NCBI GenBank assembly: GCA_016211105.1
Contig: JACQSX010000033.1
Location: 62,001-126,000, forward strand
Direction: 5' to 3'
Length of the DNA: 64,000 nucleotides
Source of the DNA: Acidobacteriota bacterium
Lineage (GTDB): Bacteria; Acidobacteriota; UBA6911; JACQSX01
Both the position numbers and the translations under genes were made by a program. The notes below the pieces were generated by a model. It made no database searches, was not told where the DNA came from, and saw nothing but the letters and a program-made list of their open reading frames with translations. Shown in pieces: positions 27,279 through 35,941 of the stretch (positions within the stretch are counted from its first letter, which is position 1; every line of letters starts with the position of its first letter).

Positions 27279-27326
27279 TCAATGCATGTAAAAAAACAGG
27301 CGGGAACCGGCGGCAGCACTCCTCCT
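27279..27326 (-). pseudogene. 3' relic of a CFFYMH-ending gene
   Basis: On the minus strand the bases preceding the TGA at 27279-27281 match the end of the gene at 46616: 23 of 24 positions of the stretch coding Ala-Cys-Phe-Phe-Tyr-Met-His-stop, with a single T missing from the T run (seven instead of eight), which breaks the frame. Before that the frame reads GVLPPVPACFF. No cohesin-like domain is left; the stop of the MNT gene is only a few bases away. I read this as the remainder of a fourth family member cut by insertion of the MNT/HEPN pair. Confidence 0.6.
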
Positions 27327-27330
27327 ATGC

Positions 27331-27720
27331 TTATCGAGTTTCAAACAAAGTAGTGTGGTTCTTCTCGATATGTTTCCAGAAGGGATGTCCTGTCCGCTGC
27401 ATTTCCCTCACTTCGGCCGCCGTATAAACGAACAGATCCATCGGCACTGGAAAAGCGCATTCCACGTACTTTGCGGCGCGATCGAAGAACCGCTTATCGG
27501 AGTTTTCGACGATCAGCACCAGATCCACATCGCTAAAAGGTCCAAAATCTCTGCGATGGTATGATCCGATGAGCCAGACGGCGCATACCTCTTTTCTGGA
27601 GCGCAGCTCTTCCAGCAGCGACTGCAACGCATGCTCAACTTTGGCAGGCTCCGGCTCGAAGACCTTCACAGAACCGTATGATCTCGTCCGCATCTTTAAT
27701 CGCCGCCTCCGCATCTTCAT
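27331..27720 (-). CDS. MNT-type nucleotidyltransferase (antitoxin of HEPN/MNT pair)
   Basis: 129 residues in the nucleotidyltransferase fold. The signature G-S-x10-D-x-D is complete in GSYHRRDFGPFSDVDLVL near residues 51-68. In HEPN/MNT systems this protein adds AMP groups to the HEPN toxin and neutralises it. The frame overlaps the HEPN gene by 86 bases. The N-terminal ~17 residues are Arg/Lys-rich and lie in the overlap, so translation may start later (GTG at 27669). Together with the HEPN gene it forms a mobile two-gene module. Confidence 0.82.
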   Translation of the reverse strand: MKMRRRRLKMRTRSYGSVKVFEPEPAKVEHALQSLLEELRSRKEVCAVWLIGSYHRRDFGPFSDVDLVLIVENSDKRFFDRAAKYVECAFPVPMDLFVYTAAEVREMQRTGHPFWKHIEKNHTTLFETR

Positions 27721-28036
27721 CCGCGTAATAATCCGAGGGCGCGCCGCTGGCGAAACCGTTCGGATACCGCGAAGGGATGTAGTGCTTGTCCAGTCGCCTT
27801 GCGGCGCCTGCTATTTCGGGTGGAACCGGGATGTCATCGGCTAGTGCCTGGCACAGCCCCATGAGCGAATGCCCCCAACCCTCTTTTCCCCGTTTCTGGA
27901 AGGCTGCCTTCAGTGACTTCTCCGCCGCCTGCTGCGCGGCAAAACAAGACCACTCAAAATCACCGTCCGCCCTGGCATGGACCGAGTGCTTTAAATCCTT
28001 CTTGGCCTGTCGCAACCAGTCGGCGGCGCGATTCAT
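27635..28036 (-). CDS. HEPN-domain protein (toxin of HEPN/MNT pair)
   Basis: 133 residues, all helical: WLRQAKKDLKHSVHARADGDFEWSCFAAQQAAEKSLKA at the N-terminus and a late RRLDKHYIPSRYPN segment carrying the Arg...His of the HEPN ribonuclease-like site. The RX4H spacing is present (R-RLDK-H). Such HEPN proteins cleave RNA and are blocked by the neighbouring nucleotidyltransferase. No strong ribosome site precedes the ATG. It sits at the 3' side of the CoxG gene across a 300-base gap. Confidence 0.82.
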   Translation of the reverse strand: MNRAADWLRQAKKDLKHSVHARADGDFEWSCFAAQQAAEKSLKAAFQKRGKEGWGHSLMGLCQALADDIPVPPEIAGAARRLDKHYIPSRYPNGFASGAPSDYYADEDAEAAIKDADEIIRFCEGLRAGACQS

Positions 28037-28335
28037 TCACACAAGTTAACATAAAGGGGAAAGGAGAAACAATTCGGTCGTAGAGGCTGCTTTGAACCCA
28101 TTCGAGGGTACGCCGGATCGGAGGCGCCGCAGGACACTCGGTTGCCGCGCCGATCCCTTTGGCTGTGAGCATCCAGGTTATTTCCGACGAGCCAATTGTA
28201 GTGGAATGAACAGCCAAATTTTCTAGCCGCCTGGGCAGGCGCCAATTCATGCGAGTGTGGCAGTAGAAGCTATGAGAAAAAATCGCTTTACGCGAATCGT
28301 TCTTGGTTGTTACCTCTGCTGCATCGGGTTGCTGT
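28037..28335. other. gap between HEPN gene and coxG
   Basis: One minus-strand frame stays open across this stretch but also runs into coxG and HEPN coding DNA, has no ribosome site, and shows no protein features. I see no gene, terminator or RNA here; it may be scar sequence from arrival of the HEPN/MNT pair. Confidence 0.4.
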
Positions 28336-28785
28336 CTATGCTGGAAGGGATTCGATTCCTTGCTGGATGCCGGCGATAAATTTTTCCAGGTTTTTCTTGG
28401 CAAGACGTTCCAGAAGGCCGCCTCCCAGAGCCGCGATCTTACCCCCCACACTTGCTTCTCCAAACCACCGGATTTTAGTCATCCCTCCTTCCGCTTCCTC
28501 CAGTTTGAAAGTGGTCACCATGTCCACCACACTTGCAAGCCCGGCGCCCTTGCCGATTACTTTAGCGCTAACTGGTTCTTCTTTTTCCACCAGTTCAAGC
28601 TTCATCGACATGGTGCCCTTAATGTGGGAAATTCCGACTTTAGCCTTCATCGTAAAGTGATTCTCATCTTCTACCTTGACCTCCTCCAAGTCGGGCATAT
28701 GACGCGCGAATTGACTGGGATCGATAAGAAAACGATAGGCCGCGGTTCGACCCGCCTTCACTGTAAATGTCCCTTCCAGTTGCAT
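28336..28785 (-). CDS. CoxG-like SRPBCC protein
   Basis: 149 residues of the carbon-monoxide-dehydrogenase subunit G family, a START-like hydrophobic-pocket fold: MQLEGTFTVKAGRTAAYRFL, DPSQFARHMPDLEEV, GKGAGLASVVDMVTTFKLE. CoxG is associated with membrane attachment or maturation of molybdenum hydroxylases in CO oxidisers. A ribosome site AGAGGT precedes the ATG. It follows CoxS by 81 bases and ends the amidohydrolase-CoxM-CoxS-CoxG unit. Confidence 0.87.
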   Translation of the reverse strand: MQLEGTFTVKAGRTAAYRFLIDPSQFARHMPDLEEVKVEDENHFTMKAKVGISHIKGTMSMKLELVEKEEPVSAKVIGKGAGLASVVDMVTTFKLEEAEGGMTKIRWFGEASVGGKIAALGGGLLERLAKKNLEKFIAGIQQGIESLPA

Positions 28786-28866
28786 CGAAAGTTACCTCTT
28801 GTAGGAATATAAAGTTAAGAGATTCACGGGCAGAGTTCCAACGGCGTGCTCCCCAGAGATTCCCTA

Positions 28867-29367
28867 TTATCTTGTTGCCTTCATTCTCTTCGCAGCATCT
28901 TTAACCGAGTCGACAATAAACTGGTACCCTGTACAACGACACAAGTTGCCTGCAATTCCTCTCCGGACCTGATAATCCGTGGGGCTGGGGTTATGGGAAA
29001 GTAGATGAAGAGCCGACATCAGCATACCGGACGTACAATAGCCACACTGCAATCCGTGATGCTCCCAAAAGGCTTCCTGAATCGGATGCAGTTTTCCATC
29101 CTCAGCAAGGCCTTCGACCGTCTTGACTTGTCGACCGTCCGCCGCGACCGCCAAAAAGGTGCACGACTTTATGCTGCGCCCATCCAGAAGGACCGTACAC
29201 GCTCCGCAGTTACTCGTATCACAACCAATATGAGTCCCTGTAAGTCCGAGCTCATCGCGTAGAAAGTCCACGAGCAACATTCGGGGTTCCACTTCTCTTT
29301 CGCAATCTTTCCCGTTGATTTTGATGACAACCTTCTTTTTGAGAATCACTTGTTTTTCCTCAGACAT
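28867..29367 (-). CDS. (2Fe-2S) small subunit of a molybdenum hydroxylase (CoxS-like)
   Basis: 166 residues from the ATG at 29367, which has AGGAGG upstream; a start at 29391 adds eight residues. The plant-type cluster is in GCDTSNCGACTVLLDG (C-x4-C-x2-C) with a distal Cys in KSCTF. The second cluster domain is in QCGYCTSGM and NLCRCTGY. Electron-transfer subunit of an XDH/CODH-type enzyme. It overlaps the CoxM gene by eight bases, so the two are coupled. The large catalytic subunit is not next to it; the only candidate here is at 48231, about 18 kb away. Confidence 0.93.
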   Translation of the reverse strand: MSEEKQVILKKKVVIKINGKDCEREVEPRMLLVDFLRDELGLTGTHIGCDTSNCGACTVLLDGRSIKSCTFLAVAADGRQVKTVEGLAEDGKLHPIQEAFWEHHGLQCGYCTSGMLMSALHLLSHNPSPTDYQVRRGIAGNLCRCTGYQFIVDSVKDAAKRMKATR

Positions 29368-30253
29368 GAACGGTTTCCACCTCCTCTCCATGAGCCCTCC
29401 TCATCGCAACGTTCATGGCTCTTTCAAAAAGGACCGTCACCAAATGGCGCTTGTAGTCGGCTGTTCCACGGATATCCGAAAAGGGATCGGCTTCGGCGGA
29501 AATCTGTTTTGCTGCGTCTTGAATCAGAGCTTTGCTGAGTTTTTTCCCTCGCAATAAGGACTCCGCCTTTCGGGCCCTGATCGCTGTCAGCCCCACGGCG
29601 CCTAAACCCACCCCGATGTCGCGGCAGGTCTCACCGTTGTCCAGGGCGATCTGCACTGCAACACTTGCCACGGCAAAATCCCCCGCTTTGCGCTCAAACT
29701 TCAGATACGCGCCTCCGCTTCCAGCCCATGGCAACGGCACAGATATCTCGGTCAGAACTTCACTAGCGCTCAGATTTGTCGAATACGCGTCCACCAACAG
29801 TTCATCCGTGCTAAGCGTTCGTTCTCCTTTGGGACCACAACATTTGACTTTTGCGTTCAATGCAAGCAGCGTAGGGGGCCAGTCGCCCGCGGGGTCGGCG
29901 TGAGCCAAAGCCCCCCCAATCGTCCCCAGATTGCGAACCTGGGTGTCTCCAATGACACTCGCTGTATCATGCATAATCGGGAGCTTTGACTTGATCGCAA
30001 TCGAATCCTCAATTTCAACATGACGGGCCAGCGTCCCGAAAATCATGGCGCCGTTCCTTTGAGCGACTCTCGAGAGTCCTCCTATCCTATTAATGTCCAC
30101 CAGATATCGAGGGCTCGACATTCGAAGCTTCATCAACGGAATAAGGCTCTGACCTCCAGCCAGAACTTTTGCCGCCTCTCCAAGCTGGGATAACAACGCG
30201 ACCGCCTCATCAAGCGTTTGAGGAGAAAAATACTCAAACGGTCTTGGATACAT
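29360..30253 (-). CDS. FAD-binding medium subunit of a molybdenum hydroxylase (CoxM-like)
   Basis: 297 residues. FAD motifs: AKVLAGGQSLIPLMKLR near residues 28-44 and the TIGGALAHADPAGD segment near residue 110, followed by the CO-dehydrogenase flavoprotein C-terminal domain. It passes electrons between the FeS subunit and the acceptor. Start at 30253 has GGAGG upstream. Gaps: 45 bases to the amidohydrolase upstream, eight-base overlap with CoxS downstream. This places a secreted amidohydrolase and cytoplasmic hydroxylase subunits in one transcription unit. Confidence 0.94.
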   Translation of the reverse strand: MYPRPFEYFSPQTLDEAVALLSQLGEAAKVLAGGQSLIPLMKLRMSSPRYLVDINRIGGLSRVAQRNGAMIFGTLARHVEIEDSIAIKSKLPIMHDTASVIGDTQVRNLGTIGGALAHADPAGDWPPTLLALNAKVKCCGPKGERTLSTDELLVDAYSTNLSASEVLTEISVPLPWAGSGGAYLKFERKAGDFAVASVAVQIALDNGETCRDIGVGLGAVGLTAIRARKAESLLRGKKLSKALIQDAAKQISAEADPFSDIRGTADYKRHLVTVLFERAMNVAMRRAHGEEVETVHV

Positions 30254-30298
30254 ATCTTGCCTCCACTTTACAATGCAACTCGCACGAGTCCCTCCATT

Positions 30299-32182
30299 TT
30301 ATTGCAGCGGCGCCAACGCGGCCTTTCCAAAATATTCCGGCGATTTAAAAAGGGTTTTATCGACAGAGCCAAAATCAGGGCTTGCGTAGACTGCCTTTCC
30401 TCCTAAAACCGTAAGTAACACCTTGATGTTTCCAATCTCCTTATCGGGTACGGTAAAGTAGTCTTTATTAAGAACCGCAAAATCAGCGAACTTACCCGGC
30501 TCCAAGGAACCTACTTCTTTCTCTTTGAACAAATAATACGCTGACCAGATCGTCAACATTTTTAGCGCGCTGACCCGATCAATTTTCTGTTCCGGCCCGA
30601 TAACGACGCAGTTTTCCACCCCCATCTCCCCCTGGCCCGGCAGTCTAGGAGTAAAGCAGGTCTCACGAGTAACGAATGTCTGAATGGCAGAAAAAGGACT
30701 TCCCATCACTTCGGCAATTACCGTGTGCACGCCCCCATCAAGAAGACTCTTTAGAGGCTGATGCCACTTTACGTACTCCACACCGTAATTTTGGCGGATA
30801 TTGCTCGGCCAAAGCGGGTCAAGCTGGTTTGTCATGTGGAAATTCGCAGCCGTCATGATGATTCCATATTCCTTAAGCCTAGGAATCTGATCCTGTCTCA
30901 CCATGAGAAGATGCTCCATGGTTATTCTCTTTTCACGGATTTGTTCCACCGTCATGCCGGTCTCACGTCGGATCTCATCGATGATCTCAAGCAAAATATC
31001 GATCGATTTATCTCCACCGTTGTGGTATTCCACGGGCCTGCCGTACTGGAGCTGATCCTTTACCGTCGCTCGCATCTCAGGGTTATCCAAAAAACAGGGA
31101 TCAATGTGCGCCTTTTTGAATCTTTCCTCCAACTCAGGATTCTTGATTGGCGCGGTGGTGCATAAGCCAGTGGCCGGCGAATCTGTAAGCTCCTCTCCCA
31201 CTCCAATGTTATAAAAATACTTGCTGCCGTTTCCGGCCAAGTTTGGGAATCTCTTATAAAAGCCCGGCGGATCAAAATAAGCACTTTCACCATAGAACCA
31301 ACCAAACCTTACCGGAAGTTCTCCTTTTCGGTCCAAGATGGCAAATGCATTCAGTGGAGTGCGAACAATCCGGCTGCCCGTGGACGTTATCCCTGACGGC
31401 GGCACATTCTCAATCAGATATCTCTTAAGAGATCTCGCATAATCTTCATCGCGTCCCTTCAAAACTACATCTTTAATTACGACTTGGGTCAGGTCTGTGC
31501 CCAACCCTTTTATGTCCCGGTCAGAAAAGCGTTTGAGACCCGGAAAGTCTCTCTCCACAACTTCTCTGCCTTTGCTATTAAGTAGAACTTGGCTATTAGG
31601 ACCCGTGCCCACTTCGTTGAGCATGACCGGATGGTTGGGAGCAAGCCGATCCAAATCTGCGCGGGTAATTTCCTCAAATAGAATCAATTTCCTGGCTTCG
31701 TCTCCCATGGGATACACCAGAATCCATTCCCCAGGCTTCGCTTCTTTCACCTTCTTGTTGATCGCACTTTCTATACCTCTTTTCACTTCGTTCCTATCCT
31801 TGCTCAGCGGCACCGCGATCCCCGCAGCTTCGGGAAAATCTTCGGGCATGAAGTTGGCAAGGTGCCAGTGCGGGTCCACAATACCGGGAAGAACCGTCCT
31901 GCCTTTCACATCAAGCTTCTTGGTCTGGGACCCCGCAAGCTTTAACATGTCTTCGTTCTTACCCAAGGCCATGACCAGGTCGTTTTTTATGGCCATCGCC
32001 TCCACCATGGCGTTTTTGCCATCCACAGTGGCGATCTTTCCGTTGAACACGATCAGATCTGCGTCGTCAGCTCTTGCCAGCCCGACATAGCCCACCCACA
32101 GAAGTCCAAAACACAAAGCGGCAATTCTCATTCGACGACGAGCCGGCAAAACGCCTCTCCAAAACCTGTTAATCACAAGCAT
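30299..32182 (-). CDS. secreted YtcJ-like amidohydrolase (paralogue 1)
   Basis: 627 residues: signal peptide to about residue 38 (GLARA), then the amidohydrolase composite domain and barrel. Metal-binding HxH is at His105/His107 in VDPHWHLANF. Further family landmarks are VEYHNGGDKSIDILLEIIDEI, ITMEHLLMV and the end of the barrel. Where YtcJ proteins usually have Gly-Ser-Asp, this family has Ala-Glu (HTVIAEVMGSPF). Four cysteines conserved in all four copies (GLCTT, DPCF, REACF, VENC) fit two disulfides in an exported protein. AAGGAG precedes the start. It leads the unit with CoxM, CoxS and CoxG. The substrate is unknown. Confidence 0.88.
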   Translation of the reverse strand: MLVINRFWRGVLPARRRMRIAALCFGLLWVGYVGLARADDADLIVFNGKIATVDGKNAMVEAMAIKNDLVMALGKNEDMLKLAGSQTKKLDVKGRTVLPGIVDPHWHLANFMPEDFPEAAGIAVPLSKDRNEVKRGIESAINKKVKEAKPGEWILVYPMGDEARKLILFEEITRADLDRLAPNHPVMLNEVGTGPNSQVLLNSKGREVVERDFPGLKRFSDRDIKGLGTDLTQVVIKDVVLKGRDEDYARSLKRYLIENVPPSGITSTGSRIVRTPLNAFAILDRKGELPVRFGWFYGESAYFDPPGFYKRFPNLAGNGSKYFYNIGVGEELTDSPATGLCTTAPIKNPELEERFKKAHIDPCFLDNPEMRATVKDQLQYGRPVEYHNGGDKSIDILLEIIDEIRRETGMTVEQIREKRITMEHLLMVRQDQIPRLKEYGIIMTAANFHMTNQLDPLWPSNIRQNYGVEYVKWHQPLKSLLDGGVHTVIAEVMGSPFSAIQTFVTRETCFTPRLPGQGEMGVENCVVIGPEQKIDRVSALKMLTIWSAYYLFKEKEVGSLEPGKFADFAVLNKDYFTVPDKEIGNIKVLLTVLGGKAVYASPDFGSVDKTLFKSPEYFGKAALAPLQ

Positions 32183-32423
32183 ATTAGACTCCTTGTGGCT
32201 TCAGCCTCATGTCAGCCGATACCCCCGGGAAAACAGCCCCGGACACATAAGCGTCACCCGCCGAAAGCTTCCAGCCCTCGCGCATGTGCTCGGATTATTT
32301 ACAGCCCAGGAGAAGTTTTGTCAACGCAAAATGTTCCCCCGAATTGCTTGACTGCCTTGGAGACGAAGAGTATGAGAGACGCGGAGATTCTCCTGATATT
32401 GAACTTCAAGATGAGGAACCACC

Positions 32424-32717
32424 ATGCCAACTTACATCACGCTGTTTCGCTGGACGAGAAAGGGCGGAGAGAACGTCAAAGAAAGCCCGTCTCGAGTGGA
32501 GAAGACTAAACAGACTGCCAAGACCTTCGGAGTCGAGGTTAGAGAGGTCTTTGTAACCATGGGCCGCTACGATACGATTTTTGTCGTCGACGCTCCCGAC
32601 GAGGAAAGTTACGCGAAGTTTGCGCTCTTCCTGGTATCAAAGGGAAATGTCCACAGTGAGACGCTGCGAGCCTTCACGGAAGATGAATTTCGGAGGTTCC
32701 TTGCTTCCTTACCATGA
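32424..32717 (+). CDS. GYD-domain protein
   Basis: 97 residues of the GYD family, a small alpha/beta ferredoxin-like domain: MPTYITLFRWTRKGGENVKE and FVTMGRYDTIFVVDAPDEES. The name comes from the G-[RY]-[YD]-D stretch here read as MGRYD. The function is unknown; relatives are small cytoplasmic proteins sometimes linked to aromatic metabolism genes. GAGGAACCACC precedes the ATG. It diverges from the amidohydrolase at 32182 across 241 bases and converges on the beta-domain protein at 32822. Confidence 0.85.
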   Translation: MPTYITLFRWTRKGGENVKESPSRVEKTKQTAKTFGVEVREVFVTMGRYDTIFVVDAPDEESYAKFALFLVSKGNVHSETLRAFTEDEFRRFLASLP

Positions 32718-32821
32718 GATAAAGAGCCAGTCACGGTGCCAGCTTGCAGCTTGGGGTCCCGTTTTCGGCGAGCGCTGTGCAGGCAGTGCAATGATCAATG
32801 CCCCGGGAATCAGCCTGCCGG

Positions 32822-33655
32822 TTAGTAGCCATAGGGGTCGTCCGGCGATGGCGCGGGCGCGACCGGCAAGGCAGACAGTTCAATGACAGGAAGAGCGGAA
32901 AGCAGTCCCTCTTTGATGACCAAGCCGGTCACGGAGACTTCGCCTGCGTCAACGACTTCGACAATAAGCGACCCTCGAAAATTACTAATGCCTGCAACGC
33001 TGCGGAACAGCGCGTCCGCAAAGTCTGCAATCTGCCTTTGCGAACCAAGCGGACTGAGGCGAGGTTCCAGAATTGCGGCGACTTCGATGCCGGCTTCATC
33101 CAACAGCCGTAATTTTATTGCGACTGATGAACTACGAGAGATGTTGGCAATAGCAACTCCGGTGTTTGTGGAAGAGCTCGTTTCAACCGGTACAGCAACT
33201 AATTTGTAGCCCTTTCCACCGAGCACCGCAGCCGTAGTCATCAGGCTTCCCGCCGGACCACGAAGATCAAACGTGGCTACTCCGTCTATTTGGTCAGCGG
33301 ACTCGAGCATCGCCCAACCTGCGAGAGCATCACCCACATTCTCGCTCCTCAGTCGAACCGAACCGCCGGATGGAATCGTGACCGCAAATTGTGACCTTTC
33401 TGTTCCGTTGATTCGAAGCGTGCGCGGGGATCCATCCGGGTTAAAAAAATTCAGTGTTCCTATGGCAGTCGAGCTACCCATGTTTGCCAGTACAAAGGTG
33501 GTTGAGAACCCACCTCCATCGGCAACCTGAGCAAAATAGATGTTGCGGGCAAAACAGACTGGTGAAGATAAATATGCAAGCACCAGTGTTGCAAGCGTTG
33601 GCGGCAAGACGAAGCGTTTTTGAAACCTTCTTGCAGGCAAAGAAGGATTGTCCAT
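32822..33655 (-). CDS. secreted beta-domain protein, related to the C-terminus of the PQQ dehydrogenase at 38052
   Basis: About 277 residues from the ATG at 33655 (strong GGGAGGGG site); an in-frame start at 33772 adds 39 residues with no signal character. Signal peptide then a beta-rich domain: FAQVADGGGFSTTFVLANMG, IPSGGSVRLRS, DGVATFDLRG, GVAIANISRSSSVAIKLRL, ending LLSALPVIELS. The same order of motifs forms the last ~240 residues of the protein encoded at 38052-39977. I do not recognise a named family. Ends in a Pro/Asp/Tyr tail. Probably periplasmic or surface exposed. Confidence 0.7.
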   Translation of the reverse strand: MDNPSLPARRFQKRFVLPPTLATLVLAYLSSPVCFARNIYFAQVADGGGFSTTFVLANMGSSTAIGTLNFFNPDGSPRTLRINGTERSQFAVTIPSGGSVRLRSENVGDALAGWAMLESADQIDGVATFDLRGPAGSLMTTAAVLGGKGYKLVAVPVETSSSTNTGVAIANISRSSSVAIKLRLLDEAGIEVAAILEPRLSPLGSQRQIADFADALFRSVAGISNFRGSLIVEVVDAGEVSVTGLVIKEGLLSALPVIELSALPVAPAPSPDDPYGY

Positions 33656-34054
33656 GATCAGATTCCCCTCCCATTTAGGATCTCTTTTGAGCTTTTCTGA
33701 GCAATTCCTGTGCCGAAATCTTGGTACTTTAGAATCAATAGGATGTAGGAGGATCCGGCCTTTAAAATCCAATTTCCCGAATCAGATCCATACAATCAGA
33801 TTCATAAGGAATAGAAGTTCGCTTTTTTTCTGTTCACTTTTTTCTAACCAACCACATCGTCGCGATTCAACATGGGGCCAGCGACCGCAAAAGCGGTGTG
33901 AAGGAGGGCGTTGAGCCTGAAAAGGTTGGCTCCTATCTCGGAAGGGCGTTAACTTAAATAAAACTAACGAAGACGAAATTCAGTCACGTAATCCTATCAG
34001 TGGAGTATCTCCCAGCCGCTCACCCGGCTCCCGGCACTCAGCTACCCATTCACT
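33656..34054. other. intergenic region with hairpin and T-rich stretch
   Basis: No gene supported. It holds a small hairpin ACCGC-AAAA-GCGGT (33881-33894) and T runs at 33820-33845. Both neighbours are minus-strand genes, so this is the leader of the beta-domain gene and the trailer of the alpha/beta hydrolase gene. Confidence 0.4.
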
Positions 34055-35899
34055 TCATCGAGACAGAGCCGGTACCGAGGCCTTCTGGATCGATTCCGAC
34101 GCAACTCGCGGCCTGTCAGCCTGCGAAGCAGAAATCCCAATGTCAGAATCGATCGCCCTCCGAATGTAATCCAACGCGGCGTGATCCTTCAGCAACCCTT
34201 GTTGCAATAGCTCGGACGCCGACGCCGCCACACAACTCACATACCGCGCATGGGTCAGTCTCTCGTTGGGTCTCAACACCCCATATCTCTTCCCTTCCGC
34301 GCCTCGCCTCCGCCACGCCTGCTCCATGCTATCCCGCGTGTCCCGTACCGTATTCTTGTTCAAATCCACCAGATAACCTCGGCTATCGAGTGGCTCTAGC
34401 CACTCCTTGTCAAAACCCGCAGGCAGCGGCTCCGTGTCCGCATTTACTGCAGGCCGCGGCTCCCGCAGATATGCCGCAAATCCGGTACGCCCGGGAGTCT
34501 TCACCCCTGGGGGAAACTCATAATACACTCCAGTCGGACAAGCCACCTCCGGCAACTCAATCGCTGCATTCTCGTTGCGTCCATCCCGGTTGACATCCCC
34601 CAAATCATACGCATCGGATCGCGTCGCAGGTGGCTCTACACCCGCCTCCACCCACCGGTCCAAAACATCGATCAGCCCATCAAAAATCCCGCTCAAGTCC
34701 AGGTTCTGCGACGCTGCCTCAGACGGCCAGACGCGACCCGCATCGGAGTGACTGACCCCAACGATCTCGTAGGTCCGGGTCTTGGCGCTCAGCCCCTTTT
34801 CAACCAGGAGACGCGCATTTTGCCGCTTGTTGGAGATATAGTCCCCAAGCACATAGTCGTTGCCGGCATACGCCTGGTGCGCGATATCGATTTGATAGGC
34901 AAACGCCTTCTTGTGAGCCTCATCAAATACAAGATGATCCGTATCGTCAGGTTTGACTGAAAACACGCTGTGGTCCCCACTGCGCACGACCCGCAGCGTT
35001 GGCATATACAAACCGCCGCCGGCATCATCCGCCAGCATGCCGTCGTAGATCTTGTTTCCGTCCGCATCAAGATTGGCCCCAGGGATATAGTTGATTAAGT
35101 GACCTAAAGCGGTTCCAGCCGAATGACCATAATAATACGTATGGGTGGGTTTGCGACCCAAGCTGGCTTGAACGAAGTTCCGCGCGAGGCGGGTGAAATC
35201 CTGTATCAAGCCGACGTGATAATCGTATGCTTTGTCATTCAGGACCGTGCCGTCGTCAAGGGTCACCTGCTCGCTGCCAGATCGCGAGCCAAATTTCGTG
35301 CCCGAGCGCCGAGTGTAGGCCACAGCATATCCTTGATCGATCATCAAGCCGACATAGGAGTTATTGCCCATCAGGCGATTATACTGATCGGGTTTTCGAG
35401 CCACCAGCTCACCCACCGGGGGATATTGGGCAGACCCGTGCACGGTAATGAACATTTTGCCATTCCAGTCGGCAGGCGACTCGGGAATGAAAATCGTCAT
35501 GCCGCTCCCCTGCTCAGACTGATAGGCGCCGATCCCATGGTAGTAGAGGCCAAAATGCCATCTTTGAGCCAAAGAATATTCGGGTACATCGCTGAAATAG
35601 CCGCTATACCTGGAATTATCTTTAACGGTATAACCTTCAATCGACCCGCTGATCCCCATTTCGATCCGGGTATAGGCGACCCCATAGACATTGCGAATAC
35701 TGCGTTTCTCAACAATGGCGCAGGTCTTGGGTCCAACCGTCCTGCCGCTGACAGTTTTGGTGGGCCCGATATAGGAGCTGCAATCCTTTGATGATGGATT
35801 CTGTGCCTGAACCGGCGAGCTAAGAATGACAACCATGGAAATTGCTAACGTTACCACTCGCGGTACCCAGGCTGGAATATTCGTCTCTTTGTAAAGCAT
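34055..35899 (-). CDS. secreted alpha/beta hydrolase (Abhydrolase_10-like)
   Basis: About 614 residues from the ATG at 35899, preceded by GGGGGTGACAG; the in-frame ATG at 35914 adds five residues. Signal peptide ending VQAQ. The nucleophile elbow is GHSAG in YYYGHSAGTALGH, with a candidate catalytic His in VGVSHSDAGRVW. The late segment DVNRDGRNENAAIELPEV followed by PTGVYY resembles the ADGNALGGIRLP region of the PF20091 family. Esterase or lactonase-type activity on a bulky substrate is possible, but no substrate can be named. It follows the amidohydrolase at 35942 by about 40 bases, likely one transcript. Confidence 0.78.
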   Translation of the reverse strand: MLYKETNIPAWVPRVVTLAISMVVILSSPVQAQNPSSKDCSSYIGPTKTVSGRTVGPKTCAIVEKRSIRNVYGVAYTRIEMGISGSIEGYTVKDNSRYSGYFSDVPEYSLAQRWHFGLYYHGIGAYQSEQGSGMTIFIPESPADWNGKMFITVHGSAQYPPVGELVARKPDQYNRLMGNNSYVGLMIDQGYAVAYTRRSGTKFGSRSGSEQVTLDDGTVLNDKAYDYHVGLIQDFTRLARNFVQASLGRKPTHTYYYGHSAGTALGHLINYIPGANLDADGNKIYDGMLADDAGGGLYMPTLRVVRSGDHSVFSVKPDDTDHLVFDEAHKKAFAYQIDIAHQAYAGNDYVLGDYISNKRQNARLLVEKGLSAKTRTYEIVGVSHSDAGRVWPSEAASQNLDLSGIFDGLIDVLDRWVEAGVEPPATRSDAYDLGDVNRDGRNENAAIELPEVACPTGVYYEFPPGVKTPGRTGFAAYLREPRPAVNADTEPLPAGFDKEWLEPLDSRGYLVDLNKNTVRDTRDSMEQAWRRRGAEGKRYGVLRPNERLTHARYVSCVAASASELLQQGLLKDHAALDYIRRAIDSDIGISASQADRPRVASESIQKASVPALSR

Positions 35900-35941
35900 C
35901 TCTGTCACCCCCATCTCTGTTGCAAACTGGGCAGCCGCCGC

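Noticed and set aside
27960-28463. 168-codon open frame on the minus strand between HEPN and coxG
   Set aside because: It overlaps two better-supported genes, has no ribosome site and no recognisable protein features.
33860-33950. Riboswitch or structured RNA around the ACCGC-AAAA-GCGGT hairpin
   Set aside because: Only one short hairpin is clear, and no known aptamer consensus could be matched.
33863-33950. Short minus-strand frame that reads like a protein C-terminus (ANLFRLNALLHTAF)
   Set aside because: Fewer than 35 codons between stops, no start and no family recognised; it could be a transposase scrap but cannot be supported.
34055-35899. A dockerin-like calcium loop (DVNRDGRNENAA) in the alpha/beta hydrolase, which could pair with the cohesin-like proteins
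   Set aside because: Position 12 lacks the acidic ligand, there is no second repeat, and the segment fits the ADGNALGGIRLP-type region of the hydrolase family instead.
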